Below, piece by piece: positions 63,560-64,000 of a stretch of 64,000 bases of DNA (within the stretch, counting starts at the first letter, position 1; each line of letters opens with the position of its first letter). The stretch comes from Coccinella septempunctata (Eukaryota > Arthropoda > Insecta > Coleoptera > Coccinellidae), in the NCBI RefSeq assembly GCF_907165205.1, contig NC_058189.1, positions 47,022,270 through 47,086,269 on the forward strand. Reading direction: 5' to 3'. The notes below the pieces were generated by a model that was given only the letters and a program-made list of their open reading frames with translations, ran no database searches and was not told the origin of the DNA. The position numbers were made by a program, and so were the translations under genes.

Positions 63560-64000
63560 CTTAAATGGAAATATATTTATATTTTTCACGAATAGGTATG
63601 AAAAAATTTGTTGTGATATTGTGATAGATAGATAATTTATTGGTAAGTATCAAAATAATCGTTTTCACAGGTCAGGAAGTGTATATTTGAAATAAATACA
63701 AAATCACACCTGTGCGGTGTTCGGATAGATTTAAATATCAGGTAGACAAGACACAAATATACATTCATAAACAATCAAATACGTATCTCGAAACGGTTCA
63801 ATTTTTTCGTAGTTGGATAAGAGTATCTTTTTCATGTAATGCTCACCAAAACGAATACAACGAAAAAAGTTATCTCAAAAATATAATATGACTTGCCCTC
63901 CAAAAATACCCCTTATAACAATATCACAAAAATTGGGGTGTAATTAAAAAATGTACTTTAACAACATACATTCATACAAATTTCAAGCTGGTGGCATTCA
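63560..64000. other. Dynein intron at the right edge, nothing recognised
   Basis: AT-rich sequence upstream of dynein exon 1. I find no further dynein exon, promoter element or transposon end. Confidence 0.5.

Overview
The window is eukaryotic and almost certainly from an insect. It is AT-rich, has short exons with GT..AG introns, and is packed with insect-type transposons: mariner, Tc1, Harbinger, hAT, Penelope, LINEs, a Crypton-like recombinase element and many MITEs. A beetle is my best guess, but nothing here proves the order.

One host gene dominates the window. It lies on the minus strand and runs from right to left: an axonemal dynein heavy chain of the outer-arm gamma (DNAH5/DNAH8/kl-3) type. 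I could place 40 exons (about 8.0 kb of coding sequence, about 2,680 residues) between 63559 and 252. They cover nearly all of the N-terminal tail, the linker, AAA1 and AAA2 with intact Walker A motifs, and the start of AAA3. The first exon or exons lie beyond 64000. The rest of AAA3, AAA4-6, the stalk and the C-terminus lie to the left of position 1. The reading frame is consistent at every junction except that between exons 14 and 15.

Everything else sits in the introns. From left to right: 1161-6261 is a nest of DNA transposons with a palindromic foldback and a Tc1 copy. 6972-8816 is a 5'-truncated LINE with an 11-bp target duplication, ending 18 nt from a dynein splice donor. 9396-9447 holds a hammerhead-ribozyme-like motif. 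13291-13742 and 25166-25976 are pentanucleotide satellite arrays in opposite orientation. 16390-17910 is a decayed LINE. 18638-19825 and 27152-28345 are two inverted copies of one 1.19-kb TIR element, the second inside an ACAGGGTG-ended foldback. 31070-32528 and 60254-61539 are dead mariners. 41633-44193 is a Harbinger element with a 1.4-kb Crypton-like tyrosine-recombinase element nested in it; that recombinase gene looks intact. 46690-47220 is a hAT fragment. 49832-50121 is a near-perfect palindrome whose arms each carry a complete hammerhead ribozyme core. 56969-59731 is a Penelope-like element (GIY-YIG domain, inverted flanks) broken by a TA-flanked 1.5-kb element. 61540-62710 is a cluster of three MITEs of one family.

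The host gene should build outer-arm dynein in motile axonemes (sperm flagella in most insects). The transposons have no visible functional link to it beyond enlarging its introns. The most interesting items are the double-hammerhead palindrome and the inverted-repeat-bounded tyrosine-recombinase element inside Harbinger.
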